Positions 45,765 through 53,435 of a stretch of DNA of 60,347 nucleotides are shown in pieces. Source of the DNA: Desulfocapsa sp. (lineage in GTDB: Bacteria; Desulfobacterota; Desulfobulbia; Desulfobulbales; Desulfocapsaceae); assembly GCA_022712975.1 (NCBI GenBank), contig JAFLJO010000032.1, positions 1 to 60,347 of the forward strand, written 5' to 3'. A program made the translations under genes and the position numbers. How positions within the stretch are numbered: position 1 is the first letter of the stretch; the number at the start of each line of letters is the position of its first letter. A model generated the notes under the pieces. That model ran no database searches. It worked only from the letters and a program-made list of their open reading frames with translations, and had not been told where the DNA came from.

Positions 45765-48364
45765 TGCTTAAAACACTCATTCATAGACTTCTTTTATTTG
45801 TGTTGAGCCTCCGTTACAGAGTTACAATTATCGGTTTGGATGCTGTTCGTGAAAAAGGCAATAAATCCATTCTGTTTATGCCGAATCACCCGGCGCTCAT
45901 TGATCCGGTTATTATGATGTCCCGGCTTTTTCGTGACTTTGCTCCACGTCCTCTGGCCGATGAGGCGCAGATTGACAAAACCTTACTGCGTCCATTGATG
46001 AAGACTATCAATGCCGTGGTAATTCCTGATTTGCAAACAAAGGGTAATCAGGGACGAAAAACTGTCATTGAGGGTGTCGAGAAAATTATCACTGGTTTGA
46101 AGCAGGGGGATAATATTCTTCTTTATCCGGCAGGAAAACTCTGCCGCAGCAGACACGAATCCATTGGTGCAAACAGTTCGGTTGCTCTTGTGTTAAAAAG
46201 AGTTCCGGATGTCAGGATTGTATTGATTCGCACTACCGGTCTCTGGGGTAGTAGCTTTAGTCGTGCCTGCGGCCCTGTTTCACTCACCAAAAATATTCGT
46301 TTATATTGTTTGGCACTCGCTTCGGCAGGATTATTTTTTATGCCAAAACGTCAGGTGATAGTCGAATTTGTCGAGCAGCATACTTTTCCACGAACTGCTG
46401 ATAAGCTGCGGATAAACAGATATCTCGAAGACTTTTATAATGAGGTTGATCAATACAACACTAAAATTCCTTATTTCTGGTGGCAGGGAAGGGAAGCTAA
46501 ACAAGTTCCCGAGCCTGTACGAGTAAGCATTGATGATGACACCAGTCATATCCCCGCAGCCACAAAAGAACTGGTTCTTGAGAAACTTCGCGAATTAAGC
46601 GGGGTGAAGGTGATAAATGAAAAGGATACTCTTGCAAACGACCTTGGTATGGATTCCCTTGTTATGGTTGAGTATTCATCCTGGCTTGAGCTGGAATTCG
46701 GAGTGAGTTTGTCGACTCTGGAATCCATCCAGAATGTGGCACATTGTATATTGGCAGCTGCCGGAGAATTGAGTTCTCCCGAAGATGCTGAAGAAATAGT
46801 AGTCGATGAACGTTGGTTTACAGGGAAAAATAATGATCCACTGATTATGCCGCAGGGTGAAAATGTGACTTCTCTTTTTCTCGCCAAGGCAAAGGAAAAT
46901 CCTGCTAAGGTGATAGTCGCAGATCAGATCAGTGGTCCCAAAACCTACCGGCAATTGATCACTGGTATTTTTGCTCTGCGACCTATGATTTCTTCTCTTT
47001 CTGAAACAAATGTGGGAATCATGCTGCCAGCAACGGTGAGTGCTGCACTCTCCTATTTCACTGTTTTGTTTTCCGGAAAAGTTCCGGTGATGGTGAATTG
47101 GACTGTTGGGCAGGCCAATATGAGTTACTGCCTGAATAATGCAAATGTAAAACATGTCATAACAGCAAAAGTCCTGTATGAGAAAATAAAAGGACAAGGT
47201 GTTGATCTTGACAAGCTAGATGTGAAGTTCCTCTTTTTAGAAGAAATGGCTGCCGGAATTACACTTCCAGCAAAGTTAAAAGCTCTGTTTATGGCACGTT
47301 TTTCATTACAGAGTCTTGAACAGGTTGAGCTCGAAGAAACAGCTGCAATTCTCTTTACATCAGGCTCCGAAGCACGCCCAAAGGCTGTGGCTTTAAGTCA
47401 TGCAAACTTCCTTGCTAATATTGCAGATTACACAGCCGTTTTAACTCTTACAAAAAATGACAGTCTTCTCGGAATGCTCCCGCCTTTTCATTCGCTTGGT
47501 CTTACAGGAACAGTACTTATGCCGATTGTAATGGGGCTGCCAACTGTTTATTCGCCAAATCCAACGGAAGGGGCATTGCTTGCAAAAATTGTTCTTGGCT
47601 ATAAGGTTTCTCTGCTGATAGGGACTCCCACGTTTCTTGCTGGTATTGCAAAAGCAGTTGGAGAAGAGAAACTGAATACAGTACGTATTGCTTTCACCGG
47701 TGCTGAAAAATGCCAACCCTATGTGTATGAGGCCCTAGAGAAAAGTTTTCCTGAAGTCATAATATGTGAAGGGTATGGAGTCACTGAATGTTCGCCTCTT
47801 GTTAGTGTGAATGATCCTAACTCACCAGTTCCGGGAAGTATTGGTAGAGTTTTACCTTCCATGGAATATGCACTTGTTCATGCTGAAACCGGCATTCAGG
47901 TAAAGGAAGGAGAGATTGGAAAACTGCTCCTTCGAGGTCCAAATGTGTTTAATGGATACTTAAATTATAATGGGAAATCACCCTTTGTCGAATATCAGGG
48001 GAAAAAGTGGTATGACAGTGGTGATCTTGTTGTTGAACACGATGGCATTCTCACATTTGCAGGTCGTCTAAAACGTTTTATAAAGTTAGGTGGTGAGATG
48101 ATTTCTCTCCCGGCCATTGAAGAGATTCTTACAGCCAAATTTCCAGGAGAAGAGGAACCGATCCTTGCTGTTTCTGCTACTCCAGGCGATGATCACCCTG
48201 AAATTGTGCTTTTCATCACCTTTGATCTGGAAAGAGAAGAGGCCAATCGAATTATCCGTGAGTTTGGTTTTTCAGCATTACATAGTATTCGACGGACAAT
48301 CCGGGTAGAAACTATTCCTGTTCTTGGTACAGGAAAGATTGATTATCTAGCCCTTGAGCCTTAG
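45764..48364 (+). CDS. Acyltransferase - acyl carrier domain - AMP-dependent acyl ligase (Aas-like)
   Basis: 866 residues in three parts. Residues ~1-200: PlsC-type acyltransferase with NHPALIDP (H42x4D47) and LLYPAGKLCRSRHE. Residues ~262-335: an acyl carrier domain with the phosphopantetheine site GMDSL (Ser298). Residues ~365-866: AMP-binding enzyme with ILFTSGSEARPKAVALSHANF, GYGVTECSPLVSVNDP, YDSGDLVVEHDG and GRLKRFIKLGGEMIS. E. coli Aas lacks the ACP between. It most likely activates fatty acids, loads them on its own carrier and acylates lysophospholipid at position 1 or 2. The tight link to the LplT-like permease supports this. Confidence 0.88.
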   Translation: MLKTLIHRLLLFVLSLRYRVTIIGLDAVREKGNKSILFMPNHPALIDPVIMMSRLFRDFAPRPLADEAQIDKTLLRPLMKTINAVVIPDLQTKGNQGRKTVIEGVEKIITGLKQGDNILLYPAGKLCRSRHESIGANSSVALVLKRVPDVRIVLIRTTGLWGSSFSRACGPVSLTKNIRLYCLALASAGLFFMPKRQVIVEFVEQHTFPRTADKLRINRYLEDFYNEVDQYNTKIPYFWWQGREAKQVPEPVRVSIDDDTSHIPAATKELVLEKLRELSGVKVINEKDTLANDLGMDSLVMVEYSSWLELEFGVSLSTLESIQNVAHCILAAAGELSSPEDAEEIVVDERWFTGKNNDPLIMPQGENVTSLFLAKAKENPAKVIVADQISGPKTYRQLITGIFALRPMISSLSETNVGIMLPATVSAALSYFTVLFSGKVPVMVNWTVGQANMSYCLNNANVKHVITAKVLYEKIKGQGVDLDKLDVKFLFLEEMAAGITLPAKLKALFMARFSLQSLEQVELEETAAILFTSGSEARPKAVALSHANFLANIADYTAVLTLTKNDSLLGMLPPFHSLGLTGTVLMPIVMGLPTVYSPNPTEGALLAKIVLGYKVSLLIGTPTFLAGIAKAVGEEKLNTVRIAFTGAEKCQPYVYEALEKSFPEVIICEGYGVTECSPLVSVNDPNSPVPGSIGRVLPSMEYALVHAETGIQVKEGEIGKLLLRGPNVFNGYLNYNGKSPFVEYQGKKWYDSGDLVVEHDGILTFAGRLKRFIKLGGEMISLPAIEEILTAKFPGEEEPILAVSATPGDDHPEIVLFITFDLEREEANRIIREFGFSALHSIRRTIRVETIPVLGTGKIDYLALEP

Positions 48365-48371
48365 TTGGAAC

Positions 48372-48389
48372 AATCGGGGACAGACCACG
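48372..48389 (+). repeat. Possible REP-like sequence
   Basis: AATCGGGGACAGACCACG resembles a motif widely seen near REP-associated tyrosine transposases, as I recall it. Only one copy is seen here, in the intergenic space after the acyltransferase gene. Confidence 0.3.
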
Positions 48390-48461
48390 ATAAAAAGAAA
48401 CAGCATAAAGACGCCGAATCATAGAAATAAGGGACGCACGAAATAAGTATCATCTCGCTAT

Positions 48462-48767
48462 TTATAGGGCTGTAGTCTGATGTTCTTGATTTCTTCTAAC
48501 ATTGTGGCGAATAGAGTCGCCTTTCTCATTCTCCAGTTTTGCAAGATCATAAGCAGCCTGCATTCGAAGCCAAACCAGTGGGCTTCCACCGAAGTAAGCC
48601 GCTAGGCGAATGGCTGTTTCAGGAGTTACAGCACGACGGCATTTAATAATTTCATGAACACGAGGGGCATCTACACCCAGGTCTTTTGCAAGGGCATTAC
48701 CAGACATGGCAAGAGCCTCAAGTTCGTCTTTTAGTATTGCCCCTGGATGGGTTGGAATACGTAACAT
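48462..48767 (-). CDS. higA: HigA-family antitoxin (HTH, VapI type)
   Basis: 101 residues with the XRE/HigA helix-turn-helix: HPGAILKDELEALAMSGNALAKDLGVDAPRVHEIIKCRRAVTPETAIRLAAYFGGSPLVWLRMQAAYDL, the classic addiction-module antidote pattern. It should neutralise HigB and repress the operon. It is encoded after the toxin gene, the usual order for higBA, with a 27-base gap. Confidence 0.9.
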   Translation of the reverse strand: MLRIPTHPGAILKDELEALAMSGNALAKDLGVDAPRVHEIIKCRRAVTPETAIRLAAYFGGSPLVWLRMQAAYDLAKLENEKGDSIRHNVRRNQEHQTTAL

Positions 48768-48794
48768 GTTAATTTCCCCTTTCCTTAACTGGTT

Positions 48795-49079
48795 CTAATG
48801 GTAATTGACTATTTCAACATTCTTCCACCCTCCGGATTTCACAGGAGTGAAGCATACAACCCAAGGCAGGTTAATGGTCATTGACCACTGATCCTTTCTG
48901 TCTCTTGACAATTTGTGCAGCCTATAACTGGCAAGACGAGGTAATTCATCCAGCGAGGCTGCAGCCTCAAGTAAGTCAAGAATCCTTACTGCTCTCGTAC
49001 CATCCAACCCTTTAAAACCCTTAGAAGTGCCGATAATATGAACTTTTTCGGTTTTGGAATTTTTATAACTCTTGATCAT
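48795..49079 (-). CDS. higB: HigB-family RelE-type toxin
   Basis: 94 residues of the RelE/ParE superfamily: KGLDGTRAVRILDLLEAAASLDELPRLASYRLHKLSRDRKDQWSMTINLPWVVCFTP ... VEIVNYH. YRLHKLSGDRKGQWS-type text is the HigB hallmark. Ribosome-dependent mRNA interferase in characterised members. Begins the higBA operon; the promoter region is at 49085-49115. Confidence 0.92.
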   Translation of the reverse strand: MIKSYKNSKTEKVHIIGTSKGFKGLDGTRAVRILDLLEAAASLDELPRLASYRLHKLSRDRKDQWSMTINLPWVVCFTPVKSGGWKNVEIVNYH

Positions 49080-49084
49080 AATCT

Positions 49085-49115
49085 ACACGGTATAACGTGT
49101 CGTATTATATGTCAA
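49085..49115 (-). promoter_or_regulatory. higBA promoter with palindromic operator
   Basis: On the minus strand TTGACA lies at 49115-49110, immediately followed by TATAAT (49109-49104); TATACC (49094-49089) is the more plausible -10 for this -35, though with a 15-base spacer. Overlapping it is a near-perfect 16-bp palindrome ACACGGTATAACGTGT (49085-49100), a likely HigA autoregulatory operator. It ends only 6 bases before the higB start. Confidence 0.55.
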
Positions 49116-49257
49116 GCGATACGTCCTGCCGGGTATTCCATGTTTGACTAAACAAGGAAGAAGACTTAATTGGGACATGTTCATTGGCAATCTCTCCAAT
49201 TTAAGCAAAACAGCAATTAAAACTTATTCCTGATCTTCTCATCCCTCTAAAAATCAT

Positions 49258-49411
49258 CGAGCTGTGCGGGTAGGATGTCAATACATATAAGTACCTGAAA
49301 TCACAAGTTGCTGTTTGTTCCATACTCATTAAGGATATTGTCGTTATCGTGCTATAATTATGTACTTTCTTAATTGATAGGCCTAAGTCCTGATTCTACC
49401 CGCACAGCTCG
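49258..49411. repeat. MITE-like element, copy 2
   Basis: 154 bp with the same terminal inverted repeats (CGAGCTGTGCGGGTAG) as 14880-15037. The two copies are nearly identical except for small length differences near the left end. Same orientation. No coding capacity. Confidence 0.9.
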
Positions 49412-49628
49412 TAAGATTTCACTCAATGCGTACTTAATTGTTCTTAAACAGCATCCCTTCAGCCACTGTATTTTCCGGCTCGAAACTTTTCAGCCAAAGA
49501 TGGTGTAAAGCGTTTAGCACGCTGCCAGCTTTCACTAAATTCTCAATTCTTCAGGTGCAGCCCGTGAAAGTTCCGTAGAGCCAGCGTAAATCGGAAACCG
49601 CTTACTGTTTGTCTTTTTGGGAAATCTG

Positions 49629-50969
49629 TCAGTTTTTAAAGAGTGCTGGTACAATGTTGTGCCTATTGAGAATTTTATAAAAATCTGTCCTGTTGCGATC
49701 AGCAATTCTTGCTGCCCAGGCAACATTTCCTCTGGTGGTCTGAAGTAACTGAACAAGGTAGCGTTGTTCAAACTCACGTTTGGCTTCATCAAAGCCAAGA
49801 ATTTTTATTGGATCCTCTTTTAAGGTATGATGAAGTAGATCTGAAGGAATAAGGGGAGTTGTCGAGAGGGCTGTTGCTTGTTCTATTACGTTGAATAGTT
49901 GTCTGACGTTACCGGGCCAGGCAGCTTCCAGCAGGATATTCATTGCATCTGGAGCAAAACCTGTTATCTGTCTTTCATTTTGCTGGTTCAGTATTGAAAT
50001 AAAGTGGTTCACCAGCAAGGGGATATCTTCACGACGATCTCGTAGCGGGGGGAGTTCCAGCATGACAACATTGAGCCGGTAGTAGAGATCTTCCCTGAAT
50101 GTTTTCTGTTTAATGGCATCTTCAAGATTCTGATGGGTAGCTGATATGATACGAACATCAATGGGAATATCTTTTGTGCTTCCAACCGGACGAATTATTC
50201 GTTCCTGAAGAACTCGAAGAAGCTTAACTTGCAGGTGCTGGGGCATGTCACCTATTTCATCAAGAAATAAAGTTCCTTTTTGGGCTGCCATAACGAGTCC
50301 CAGGTGATCCTTAGTGGCGCCGGTGAAGGAACCACGTACATGCCCGAACAGTTCTGACTCCATCAGTGCCTCTGGTATGGCACTACAGTTGACGGGAATG
50401 AACGGTTTGTCTGCCCGATTTCCGGCTTTATGTACCGCAACAGCCAGCAACTCTTTCCCTGTCCCGCTCTCTCCACGAATGAGTACACTGGACATGCTTC
50501 CAGCTATTAACTGTACTTTGGAAAGGAGTTCTTCCATTATTGTGCTTTGAGAGATAAGCCCCTGTCTCCAGTTGGCCATATCCGAGTCTTGTAGAGGAAC
50601 TGTACTAACAGCCAGTGCTTTTTCAATTTCGTGAAGCAGTTTACGGCCATCGATGGGTTTTGGCAGGAATGAATATACGCCCTGACGGGTTGCGTCAACT
50701 GCTTCCGTGATTGAACCATGGGCGGTGATGATAATCACCGGAATTGTCTTGTTTAGTTTCCGGATGGCATCATACAATGCCATACCATCCATTTGTCCCA
50801 TCCGTAAATCTGTAATTACCAGATGGGGAAGAACAGCCTGGAATATTCCCATGGCTGCTTCACCGCTTTCTGCTGTGACAACATTGTATCCAGCACTTTG
50901 CAGACGGAGAGTCCATAGGCTAAGTAAATCCTGTTCATCATCGACAAGGAGTATAGTTTGTTTTTTCAT
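49629..50969 (-). CDS. glrR: Sigma-54-dependent response regulator, GlrR/QseF-like
   Basis: 446 residues in three parts. Receiver domain: D10/D11, phospho-acceptor D54 (LVITDLRMGQMDG), K in LPKPIDG. AAA+ domain: Walker A GESGTGKE, Walker B LFLDEIGD and the sigma-54 contact loop as GSFTGA (Ser for the usual Ala). A short Fis-type helix-turn-helix lies at the C-terminus (LLQTTRGNVAWAARIADRNRTDFYKILNRH). Transcribed after the histidine kinase and lipoprotein genes, matching the glrK-qseG-glrR order of enterobacteria. In those bacteria GlrR activates a small-RNA gene (glmY); the target here is unknown. Confidence 0.85.
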   Translation of the reverse strand: MKKQTILLVDDEQDLLSLWTLRLQSAGYNVVTAESGEAAMGIFQAVLPHLVITDLRMGQMDGMALYDAIRKLNKTIPVIIITAHGSITEAVDATRQGVYSFLPKPIDGRKLLHEIEKALAVSTVPLQDSDMANWRQGLISQSTIMEELLSKVQLIAGSMSSVLIRGESGTGKELLAVAVHKAGNRADKPFIPVNCSAIPEALMESELFGHVRGSFTGATKDHLGLVMAAQKGTLFLDEIGDMPQHLQVKLLRVLQERIIRPVGSTKDIPIDVRIISATHQNLEDAIKQKTFREDLYYRLNVVMLELPPLRDRREDIPLLVNHFISILNQQNERQITGFAPDAMNILLEAAWPGNVRQLFNVIEQATALSTTPLIPSDLLHHTLKEDPIKILGFDEAKREFEQRYLVQLLQTTRGNVAWAARIADRNRTDFYKILNRHNIVPALFKN

Positions 50970-50999
50970 GAATTTTGGAGGTACAGCTATATATGAGTA

Positions 51000-51548
51000 T
51001 TATTGTGGAGTCTTGTTGTCTAGCATCGATTCGATTTCTTTCAATTTCTGTACCTGTTGTTCCAGAACTTCAATTCGACGCTGGTAGGAACTGATCTCAG
51101 TTTTAAGCTGTTGCATGCCAGTTTCCTGTGTTTGTAAGTTTTTCTTGTTTTTAAGATAGAGTGCCCAGTTTTTATCCAGGTATTCTTTTTGCTGATCAAT
51201 ATTTCCCTGAATGATAAGAAGCAGACCTGAAATATTCTTTTGCTTACATTCAGTTTTTTGGAGGTTTTCCAGCAGTATGTTTTTTCCTTCTTGCAGCTGT
51301 TCTTTGGTTGCACGGCTGTGGAGTGAAAGACAGAGCAGCTTATTTAATTTTGTAGTGTTTGGTTCTGAATTAGTTGGATGTATAAGTGACTCGAATTTGG
51401 AGGTGATTTCCTCGTTTGAAAGATGAGCAGAAGAGGCAACGCAGGAAAGAACTCTGTCTGTGGTGATCGGACAGATGTTTTTTGCGATCTGTGGATGACA
51501 AGCTGAAAAAAAGAAAATGCCTAGAAGGCTGACGATAGTTTTTGTCAT
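51000..51548 (-). CDS. Lipoprotein, QseG-like
   Basis: 182 residues. A signal peptide with lipobox FFSAC (lipid-modified Cys17) directs it to the envelope. The middle is helical, and residues ~140-175 form a coiled coil (EISSYQRRIEVLEQQVQKLKEIESML). It is placed directly between the kinase and the regulator, exactly as QseG, which in enterobacteria stimulates the QseE/GlrK kinase. Sequence similarity is not obvious by eye, so the identity rests on position and type. Confidence 0.7.
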   Translation of the reverse strand: MTKTIVSLLGIFFFSACHPQIAKNICPITTDRVLSCVASSAHLSNEEITSKFESLIHPTNSEPNTTKLNKLLCLSLHSRATKEQLQEGKNILLENLQKTECKQKNISGLLLIIQGNIDQQKEYLDKNWALYLKNKKNLQTQETGMQQLKTEISSYQRRIEVLEQQVQKLKEIESMLDNKTPQ

Positions 51549-53015
51549 TTATGCAGGCCTCGTTGTTGATTGCTCGTTTCTTGTTAATGGAAAGGCGACC
51601 ATGAACTGTCCTCCTGATGTGTGATCGAGGACAGAAATAGTACCGTTGTGTTGCGAAACATACTCCTTTACAATGGCGAGGCCAAGACCGCTTCCCTGTG
51701 TGTGGTTTGAGTCGTTGTTTGTGACCTGATAAAAAGGAGTAAAAATTTTGTCACGTTCTTTGAGGGGAATGATTGGTCCCGTATTAGATATGATACATTT
51801 TACTTCCCGATCTGTTTGCCGGAGATTACAACAGACAATTCCTCCGTTTGGAGAAAATTTTACTGCATTTGAGAAAAGATTGTCAAAAATTGTTTCGATC
51901 TGGCTTTTATTTCCCAGGATTGTAGTCTCTTTTAGATGGAGGTCAAGACTAATGTTTTTAGCCAGCATTTGAGTGGTCTGTTCAGATGCGGCCTGTTCTA
52001 TTAAAGGCTTGAGTGCAAGATCGGTTTGACACTTGGGATTGTCTCCTGCCTGGGCCATATTGAAGTCTAATATGTTGTTAATTAACTTTTGTAATTTAAC
52101 GCTATTCTTGGTGAGTATTTCCACCACAGCTAATTGCTGTTTATTTAATGAGCCGACAAGTTCTTCCTGCAGGAGGCATGAACCTTCCATAATGGAGGTT
52201 AACGGAGTTTTCAAGTCATGAGAGATGTGGGCAATGAATTTTGTTTTTTGTCGTTCAAGGATGGCTAATCGTTTTCGTAACCAGTTGATTTTTGATCCAA
52301 GGGTTTCCAGATCCTTTGGGCCGGTAATGAGGACTGGAGTTGAAAAATCTCCTTTCCCGAGGCGGTCAATGCTCCGATAGATTTGTTTGATTGGTTGGGA
52401 GATAATTAGAGCAAGGATGAGAATCATTACAACTGTTAGAATTATGAAACTGAGTGTTTGCCAGAGAAGTGTTTCTTGAGCGACTAATTTTGATGTTTTA
52501 AGGTTGGCTAGTTCACTGTCAATGAATTCATTGATACCAATATTAATTAATTTGGCTTGTTTGTCCAGAACAGAAAAAAGGTGGATCGCTTCAGCGACAT
52601 GAGTATCGTGAGCTTCTGGGTCGTGATGAGCAAGCTGTAAATATTCCAGCATCCGTCCTTCACTGGCATGGTATTCAAGGAGCAGGTTAAGAAGGCTTTG
52701 CTCCACTGGTAATTGTTGTAATCGTTTAAGCAGGTTGTAGATTTTGTCTTGCCATAGAGATACCTCTTCCAGATAACGGACTTCTCCCACAATATCAAAG
52801 AGTCTGGTGTTACGTTCCTGATTTTTTGTGAATTCTGATAAATTTTGTGCGTCACGAGTGGCTGAAATTGAGTGTTCAATTAGTTCAACACTCTGTGAAA
52901 CCAGTTTGTCCAAGTGATTTCTTGTCGTGAAAAGTCCAACAATTAGTGGTAGTAAAACAACAATCAGTCCGCCTGTGACTAGATTGAGAAATGACCTTGG
53001 ACGGATGAGTTTCAT
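51549..53015 (-). CDS. glrK: Sensor histidine kinase, GlrK/QseE-like
   Basis: 488 residues: transmembrane helices near 12-30 (LVTGGLIVVLLPLIVGLF) and 190-212, with a helical periplasmic sensor between. A HAMP domain follows, then HisKA with AHISHDLKTPLTSIMEG (His ~264), and HATPase with NLFSNAVKFSPNG, NTGPIIPL and GSGLGLAIVKEYV. It phosphorylates the GlrR-like regulator. Its last bases abut the lipoprotein start. The first gene of the operon. Confidence 0.88.
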   Translation of the reverse strand: MKLIRPRSFLNLVTGGLIVVLLPLIVGLFTTRNHLDKLVSQSVELIEHSISATRDAQNLSEFTKNQERNTRLFDIVGEVRYLEEVSLWQDKIYNLLKRLQQLPVEQSLLNLLLEYHASEGRMLEYLQLAHHDPEAHDTHVAEAIHLFSVLDKQAKLINIGINEFIDSELANLKTSKLVAQETLLWQTLSFIILTVVMILILALIISQPIKQIYRSIDRLGKGDFSTPVLITGPKDLETLGSKINWLRKRLAILERQKTKFIAHISHDLKTPLTSIMEGSCLLQEELVGSLNKQQLAVVEILTKNSVKLQKLINNILDFNMAQAGDNPKCQTDLALKPLIEQAASEQTTQMLAKNISLDLHLKETTILGNKSQIETIFDNLFSNAVKFSPNGGIVCCNLRQTDREVKCIISNTGPIIPLKERDKIFTPFYQVTNNDSNHTQGSGLGLAIVKEYVSQHNGTISVLDHTSGGQFMVAFPLTRNEQSTTRPA

Positions 53016-53435
53016 AAGAGTAACTGTTTAGACATGTTCGGAAAATGTTTTAGTGCCTTATGAGATCTTTCGAAGTCTACGCTTATCGAATGTTTTTTGA
53101 GATAAGCGTAGACTTCAAAAGAATTTGGTGAAGACACTTGTCCCCCTCAAGGGGGTACTGAAAAGAGTGCTGGCTTACTTACTGTTAATCAGTGTTATTT
53201 GTGTGACTATGATTTGCTAATTATACATCTATGATAAACACTTTGGTATCAAATTGTATAGGTTTGCAACATTTCCATATAATTCGGGTAAGTCGGGAAT
53301 CGGGTAAGTTGCGGACAGATCCCAATTAACTTGGCGTAGTCGTTGAGCATTTCAGCAACATAGAACAGCGAAAAAAATTGGTCATGGTGTGGTAAATTAT
53401 GAAGAAGTAGATGAACGAATCTCCTCAGTATTCTG
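53016..53435. other. Intergenic region upstream of glrK
   Basis: 420 bases. It contains a 16-bp perfect inverted repeat (53072-53087/53101-53116) and a second short hairpin of CCCCCT/AGGGGG at 53143-53156. No ORF of a recognised family lies here; a minus-strand frame near 53249-53467 overlaps the end of comEC and looks spurious. Confidence 0.6.
53072..53116. repeat. 16-bp perfect inverted repeat
   Basis: Arms GAAGTCTACGCTTATC (53072-53087) and its reverse complement (53101-53116), with a 13-base loop. The arm resembles the GGAGTCTGCGCTTACC unit found at 32828. Confidence 0.85.

Larger units (their letters stand above)
49080..49628. other. Intergenic region between higB and the glrR-like gene
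   Basis: 549 bases. It contains the higBA promoter (49085-49115) and MITE-like copy 2 (49258-49411). The stretch 49412-49628 has no recognised gene; minus-strand frames there look like remnants without identifiable domains. Confidence 0.6.

Noticed and set aside
49535..49798. 87-codon minus-strand frame at the end of the glrR-like gene
   Set aside because: Mostly overlaps the true regulator gene in another frame; the extra part shows no domain.
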